From positions 1-14,632 of the forward strand of contig JAQCNR010000119.1 of assembly GCA_028274925.1 (NCBI GenBank): a stretch of 14,632 nt of DNA. The letters run 5' to 3'. The DNA comes from Halovenus sp. (GTDB lineage: Archaea; Halobacteriota; Halobacteria; Halobacteriales; Haloarculaceae). Made by a program: the position numbers and the translations under genes. The notes below the pieces were generated by a model. The model did no database searches and was not told the origin of the DNA. It saw only the letters and a list, made by a program, of their open reading frames with translations. Shown piece after piece: positions 14,110-14,632 of this stretch. Within the stretch, counting starts at the first letter, position 1. Each line of letters starts with the position of its first letter.

Positions 14110-14632
14110 CTACCACGCCGACCACGCGGTGGTCGACTCGTCACGCACGTACAGTCGTTTGATATCTTTCGCGATGGCCATGTCGCCCTCGAAGTCCAAC
14201 TTCTCGTGCTCGTAGCCCGTCGCGTCGTCACGGAGCAGTATGCCCTCGATGGTGAACTCTTCCTCGCTGAGTTCCTCCGTCTCGTTGACGGTGAACTCGT
14301 AGTCGCCGGGCACCTGAAGCGTAAAGCTCCGTGTCTTGTCGTGCTCGCCGGATTTCGGATGGGCCGTAACGTTGACAGAGACGTTGCCGACTGCTCGCGT
14401 CCAAATGGTCTTGACGTCCTCGACGACGGCCTCATCGGTCCGGCCTTCCGCGAGTTCGAGGCTGGTGATTCGGACCGTGAGAATCGCTTCGTCAGTTTCC
14501 AGCAGGAACTCCTCGCCGACGGCGATGGTTTCGTCGATGGGTGCTTCTGTCGAGGCGCTAAATGACTCGTCGTCCTGTGAGACGACGACATCCTTCGTCA
14601 TCGTCTGTTGTTCAGGAAGCTGTTCTTTGTGG
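14110..14632 (-). CDS. HVO_0476 family zinc finger protein, 5'-truncated by window edge
   Basis: The frame stays open to the window edge, reading HKEQLPEQQ before an internal ATG at 14601, so the N-terminus is missing. What is visible (about 173 residues) is strongly acidic and beta-rich: DVVVSQDDESFSA, then VGEEFLLETDEAILTVRITSLEL, TIWTRAVGNVSVNVTAHP and the C-terminal IKRLYVRDESTTAWSAW. This matches, from memory, the haloarchaeal HVO_0476 family, whose zinc finger cysteines lie in the absent N-terminal part. No function is known. The gene is immediately upstream of pcm (1-nt gap) and likely cotranscribed with it. Starting at the internal ATG would give a zinc-finger-less 163-residue protein, which I consider less likely. 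Confidence 0.8.
   Translation of the reverse strand, partial: HKEQLPEQQTMTKDVVVSQDDESFSASTEAPIDETIAVGEEFLLETDEAILTVRITSLELAEGRTDEAVVEDVKTIWTRAVGNVSVNVTAHPKSGEHDKTRSFTLQVPGDYEFTVNETEELSEEEFTIEGILLRDDATGYEHEKLDFEGDMAIAKDIKRLYVRDESTTAWSAW

Noticed and set aside
14109..14591. 161-residue N-terminal extension of the canonical isoaspartyl methyltransferase
   Set aside because: The extension is Ser/Arg-rich, overlaps the HVO_0476-family gene in another frame, and the ATG at 14108 gives the normal family length.

Overview
This window reads as chromosomal DNA of a halophilic archaeon (Halobacteria), perhaps Haloarcula-like, though the genus is a guess. The evidence is GC-rich coding DNA, strongly acidic proteins, a Tat-type lipoprotein signal on the solute-binding protein, a bacterio-opsin-activator-type HTH regulator, an HVO_0476-family protein, a PAS/HisKA kinase with the H-box HDIRN, and TATA elements about 26 nt before start codons, as expected for leaderless mRNAs.

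Layout. Positions 1-580 hold no gene I can support; the first 120 nt are about 38% GC and a 9-bp inverted repeat lies at 215-262. Then come a DUF502 membrane protein (+, 581-1393), a 53-residue zinc-ribbon protein (-, 1394-1555), an HTH_10 regulator (-, 1633-2376) and, divergent from it, an alpha/beta hydrolase (+, 2483-3343).

The centre (3340-8542, minus strand) is a complete branched-chain amino acid type (LivJGFHM-like) ABC importer, transcribed binding protein -> LivG -> LivF -> LivH -> LivM. The genes overlap by 4 nt or lie 1 nt apart, so it is one operon. Upstream and in the same direction is an acyl-CoA synthetase (8679-10289) with its own promoter. The pairing suggests uptake of an organic acid or branched-chain compound followed by CoA activation; this is inference from context.

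Divergent from the synthetase are a soluble PAS-histidine kinase (+, 10482-11552), a DsbA/FrnE-like thiol oxidoreductase (+, 11594-12223) and a small membrane-anchored protein (+, 12272-12715) with a textbook leaderless promoter. The right end is a minus-strand cluster: HVO_0476-family protein (cut by the window edge) -> canonical protein-L-isoaspartate methyltransferase -> divergent paralogue lacking the usual active-site motif.

All three convergent gene pairs meet stop-to-stop, either abutting or overlapping by 4 nt. I see no CRISPR, rRNA, tRNA, transposase or recognisable defence system. The least ordinary elements are the concentric dyad between the synthetase and kinase genes, the structured AT-rich left end, and the tandem methyltransferase pair with one altered active site. 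Nothing here clearly amounts to a new multi-gene system.
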